Shown here: positions 6,360 to 8,569 of the stretch, piece by piece | How positions within the stretch are numbered: position 1 is the stretch's first letter | Layout: the number at the start of each line of letters is the position of its first letter | NCBI GenBank assembly: GCA_900554555.1 | Contig: USIC01000025.1 | Span: 1-8,569 of the forward strand | DNA: 8,569 nt | DNA from: an uncultured Solobacterium sp. | GTDB taxonomy: Bacteria > Bacillota_I > Bacilli_A > Erysipelotrichales > Erysipelotrichaceae | Direction of reading: 5' to 3' | Position numbers and translations under genes: made by a program | The notes under the pieces: generated by a model | Told to the model about the DNA's origin: nothing | Seen by the model: the letters and a program-made list of their open reading frames with translations, nothing else | Database searches by the model: none

Positions 6360-8342
6360 TTATTTGCTAGCGGACTTAGCGCGTTCTGCTAACCAAGCTT
6401 CCTTAGCTTCATAGTAGTCCTTGTTTGTAACAATATCTTTTTGAACACGTCTTAGTTTGAACTTGCTACCACCTTGTCCGGCAATTGAGTATGGTCCTAC
6501 GAAAGGAACACTTCTTGTAACTGTGTTTGCTACAGCTGTGCACTGTACACTGATAGCGAATGCATTTTCAATAATCCAAGCATCAGCCTTAGCATATGCT
6601 GCATAACGAGCATCTAAGTCATCAGTAATTGCATCAGCTTCTTCAAGTAACTTCTGGTAATCGAATAATCCAACAGCTTCCATAGCAGCCTTATCAGAAT
6701 CCTGGTAGTTATCTGGATCAGATGTTCCATTTAGACCAACTGAAATTAACTGGTCACCATTTACTGGGCTGTAGATATTTAGGTAACTTCTTGGATCTAA
6801 GTAGTCTGGGTTCCAACCTACTGCTGTAGAGATATCCCAGTCAGATTCATTACCACTAGTTGCAAGGTATGTTGCTGCATAGTAAGCATCCTTGTCAATT
6901 GGCATTACATTGATTAAGATTTGTCCATTTGTAGCTTCTTCTACAGACTTCTTCAAAGAGTTAGCCTGGTTAACTGCAAATGACATTGTTGAAAGTGTTA
7001 CTAAGTCTAGAGAAACAGGTAATGTTAATCCAGCTTCAGAAGCAGCCTTAGCAAGCAATTCCTTTGCCTTATCTGGGTTGTAGTATGGATCCTGTCCTTC
7101 AGAAAGGTCTAATGAACTACCGAATACATCTGTCTGTTCTGTAACAAGCTTAGCAACTGTCTTACCATAATCTTCGCCCTTGATTTGAACGAAAGTTGTA
7201 GGAACTAATTCATTACGTAATGAAGCCTTAGCAGCTGTTTCATCACCAACTCTTTGCTTCAAGTAAACTACTCTGTCGAATGCAGCCTGTAAAGCAAGAC
7301 GGAAGTTCTTATTTAGGATAGCCTTATGTGTGTTTTCCTTTTCAGCATCTGTTGTCTTGTTTGTGTTGTTAAATGAACGACGGTTATAGTTGAATGACAA
7401 TGAGAATGTACCACCATCTGTCATAGGAATATAAACGTTATCCTTGTACTTATCCATGTACTTATTGAATTCATCAGTTGACCATGTACCACGGATAGTA
7501 GCAGATGTATATGTACCAGCTTCAAAACCATTCATGATTGAGTGGTCATCAGAACCATCATCATATGTATAAGTTACCTTATTGATATATACGTGTTCTG
7601 CATCCCAGTAGTTCTGGTTCTTTGTGAATTCAATGATAGACTTAGCTGTATTGTTTGTTAAGACGTAACCACCATTGTAAAGAATAGATGATGGATCAAC
7701 TATACCGAAATCACATGCATTTAAATCAGGGGAACCTAACTTACATCCGGAACCCTTTGAATTTAAGAAGTCTTCATTGATTGGGAATAAAATACCATAA
7801 GTTGTTAGAGAGTAGAAATAAGATGCTGGTTTTTCAAGAGTATACTTCAATGTATAATCATCAACAGCTTCTACACCAACCTGATCAAATGGTACTTCAC
7901 CAGCTTCGTATTCAGAGAAGTTCTTAATCAGACCTTCTACTAAGTATTTTGTACCAGACTTGAAGTCTGCTGCGTGTTGAAGACCAGTAACGAAGTCCTG
8001 TGCCTTTAATTCAGCATATTCTTCGCCTTCATTTGTTACCCATTTAACACCCTTACGAATCTTAAATGTCCATTCTGTCTTGTCATTGTTAGATTCATAA
8101 GACTCAGCAAGAGCAGGTACATAGTTACCGTACTTATCATTTTCTAATAAGCCGTCAACAAAGTTTGCTGTATTTTCATTATCAACTGCCTTATTTGTAA
8201 CCGTGTAGTCTAAGCTCTGCATATCTAAAGAATAGACGCCTCTAAAGTCTTCAGATTGTGATGCAGTTGTCTGTCCACCTTTGCCATTGCAACCTGCAAG
8301 AGCTAAAACAGCGGCAAGAGAACCCAATAGTGCTTTTTTCAT
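6360..8342 (-). CDS. oppA: oligopeptide-binding lipoprotein OppA (AmiA/AliA-like)
   Basis: This 660-residue protein is the extracellular receptor that captures peptides and delivers them to OppB/OppC. The signal peptide MKKALLGSLAAVLALAGC ends in lipobox LAGC, so C18 is the predicted lipid-modified first residue. The mature part is an SBP_bac_5 family domain over the whole length, with the family pattern near the start (SLDYTV, YGNYVPALAESYE at 71-83, WTFKIRKGVKW at 91-101) and DWDISTAVGWNPDYLDPRSY (501-520). Length and many segments resemble streptococcal AmiA (about 659 residues) rather than shorter 540-residue OppA. A pair of close cysteines, C200 and C210, sits in an exported loop. The ATG is preceded by AGGAGG (8359-8354) at 11 bases, with AGAGGA closer. 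It is first in the operon, has its own promoter, and is followed by a hairpin that may keep it more abundant than the downstream genes. Substrate range is not readable from sequence. Confidence 0.96.
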   Translation of the reverse strand: MKKALLGSLAAVLALAGCNGKGGQTTASQSEDFRGVYSLDMQSLDYTVTNKAVDNENTANFVDGLLENDKYGNYVPALAESYESNNDKTEWTFKIRKGVKWVTNEGEEYAELKAQDFVTGLQHAADFKSGTKYLVEGLIKNFSEYEAGEVPFDQVGVEAVDDYTLKYTLEKPASYFYSLTTYGILFPINEDFLNSKGSGCKLGSPDLNACDFGIVDPSSILYNGGYVLTNNTAKSIIEFTKNQNYWDAEHVYINKVTYTYDDGSDDHSIMNGFEAGTYTSATIRGTWSTDEFNKYMDKYKDNVYIPMTDGGTFSLSFNYNRRSFNNTNKTTDAEKENTHKAILNKNFRLALQAAFDRVVYLKQRVGDETAAKASLRNELVPTTFVQIKGEDYGKTVAKLVTEQTDVFGSSLDLSEGQDPYYNPDKAKELLAKAASEAGLTLPVSLDLVTLSTMSFAVNQANSLKKSVEEATNGQILINVMPIDKDAYYAATYLATSGNESDWDISTAVGWNPDYLDPRSYLNIYSPVNGDQLISVGLNGTSDPDNYQDSDKAAMEAVGLFDYQKLLEEADAITDDLDARYAAYAKADAWIIENAFAISVQCTAVANTVTRSVPFVGPYSIAGQGGSKFKLRRVQKDIVTNKDYYEAKEAWLAERAKSASK

Positions 8343-8362
8343 AAATTCCTCTTCCTCCTAAT

Positions 8363-8384
8363 TTAAGAGAACTTCCTCTCTTAA
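8363..8384 (-). promoter_or_regulatory. 5' leader hairpin ahead of oppA ribosome-binding site
   Basis: TTAAGAGA (8384-8377) and TCTCTTAA (8370-8363) form a perfect 8-bp stem with a 6-base loop GGAAGT. It begins about four bases after the predicted transcription start and ends three bases before the AGGAGG ribosome-binding site. Such a 5'-end stem-loop can protect mRNA from decay or tune translation. It lacks a T-run, so it is not a terminator. Confidence 0.5.
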
Positions 8385-8387
8385 TAT

Positions 8388-8423
8388 ACCAGTAATATTA
8401 CGCAAATCCTAAAATGATGTCAA
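8388..8423 (-). promoter_or_regulatory. main promoter of the opp operon
   Basis: The minus strand has a consensus TTGACA -35 (8423-8418), a 17-base spacer and a TAATAT -10 (8400-8395), with a predicted start near 8388. This is the strongest promoter in the window and gives a leader of about 45 bases to the oppA ATG. Confidence 0.8.
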
Positions 8424-8425
8424 TA

Positions 8426-8442
8426 GTTTGTAAACGATTTTG
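8426..8442. promoter_or_regulatory. cre-like site and GTTTGTAAAC dyad next to the oppA -35 box
   Basis: On the plus strand TGTAAACGATTTTG (8429-8442) matches the catabolite-responsive element TGWAANCGNTNWCA at all positions but the last two. It overlaps the small dyad GTTTGTAAAC (8426-8435), directly upstream of the -35 box. A CcpA-type regulator bound here could activate or repress oppA. The match is imperfect, so this is a candidate only. Confidence 0.4.
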
Positions 8443-8498
8443 AAAATATTTCCTGGTATTTTTTCTTTTATGAAAATATTTTCAAAAAGTATATTTTC
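8441..8498. repeat. repeated TGAAAATATTT boxes upstream of the oppA promoter
   Basis: TGAAAATATTT occurs at 8441-8451 and 8471-8481, exactly 30 bases apart or about three helix turns. The second copy extends to a perfect 14-bp palindrome TGAAAATATTTTCA (8471-8484), and a related half, ATATTTTC, lies at 8491-8498. The halves GAAAAT/ATTTTC recall CodY-box halves but lack its CWG centre. The block could be a regulator site or an AT-rich upstream promoter element. Beyond it, 8499-8569 shows no feature I can support. Confidence 0.4.
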
Positions 8499-8569
8499 TA
8501 AATTCATTACATGTGCTTAAGTTTCAAAGTAAACGCAACACGATAAATAAAGGCAACAGATAACGAACT

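Noticed and set aside
6892..7083. 63-codon plus-strand frame
   Set aside because: It is antisense to the OppA coding region and shows no recognisable protein features.
8441..8484. CodY box upstream of oppA
   Set aside because: Half-sites resemble the consensus but the CWG centre is missing in both copies, so I do not call it a CodY site.

Overview
The window is low-GC DNA with strong AGGAGG ribosome-binding sites, Bacillota-type promoters and intrinsic terminators, so it comes from a member of the Bacillota (Firmicutes). The gut/oral Erysipelotrichia or a relative would fit, but that placement is a guess from overall character and no taxonomic marker is present. Every gene seen is on the minus strand, so transcription runs from high to low coordinates.

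Layout in transcription order. (1) 8343-8569 is the control region of an oligopeptide ABC transporter operon: a TTGACA-17-TAATAT promoter, a catabolite-responsive-element-like site next to the -35 box, repeated TGAAAATATTT boxes 30 bp apart, and a 5' leader hairpin just ahead of the first ribosome-binding site. (2) 6360-8342 encodes the substrate-binding lipoprotein OppA. (3) 6111-6359 is a 249-bp gap with an 11-bp-stem terminator-like hairpin, an 18-bp perfect palindrome, three 12-bp tandem repeats and a likely extended -10 promoter. (4) 1651-6110 holds oppB, oppC, oppD and oppF, packed with overlaps or an 11-base gap, then an intrinsic terminator. (5) 1154-1471 encodes a small glutaredoxin/thioredoxin-fold protein with its own promoter and terminator. 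(6) 1-1097 is the start of a Y-family translesion DNA polymerase gene that runs off the left edge.

The five transporter genes form one complete importer: a lipid-anchored receptor (OppA), two membrane channels (OppB, OppC) and two ATPases (OppD, OppF). Protein lengths, gene order and sequence details match the streptococcal Ami subtype rather than the classical enterobacterial/Bacillus Opp type. OppB carries a roughly 240-residue extracellular loop between its first two membrane segments, OppD has lost most of the C-terminal cysteines seen in many OppD/DppD proteins, and OppF ends in an HFVWAN-type tail. In streptococci this subtype takes up nutrient and signalling peptides; whether it senses peptides here is inference.

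The most interesting points are the six cysteines in the extracellular OppB loop plus a close cysteine pair in OppA, the layered regulatory DNA between oppA and oppB, and two junctions where the terminator of one unit overlaps the promoter of the next. I saw no clear evidence of a wholly new system, mobile element, CRISPR array, tRNA or rRNA.
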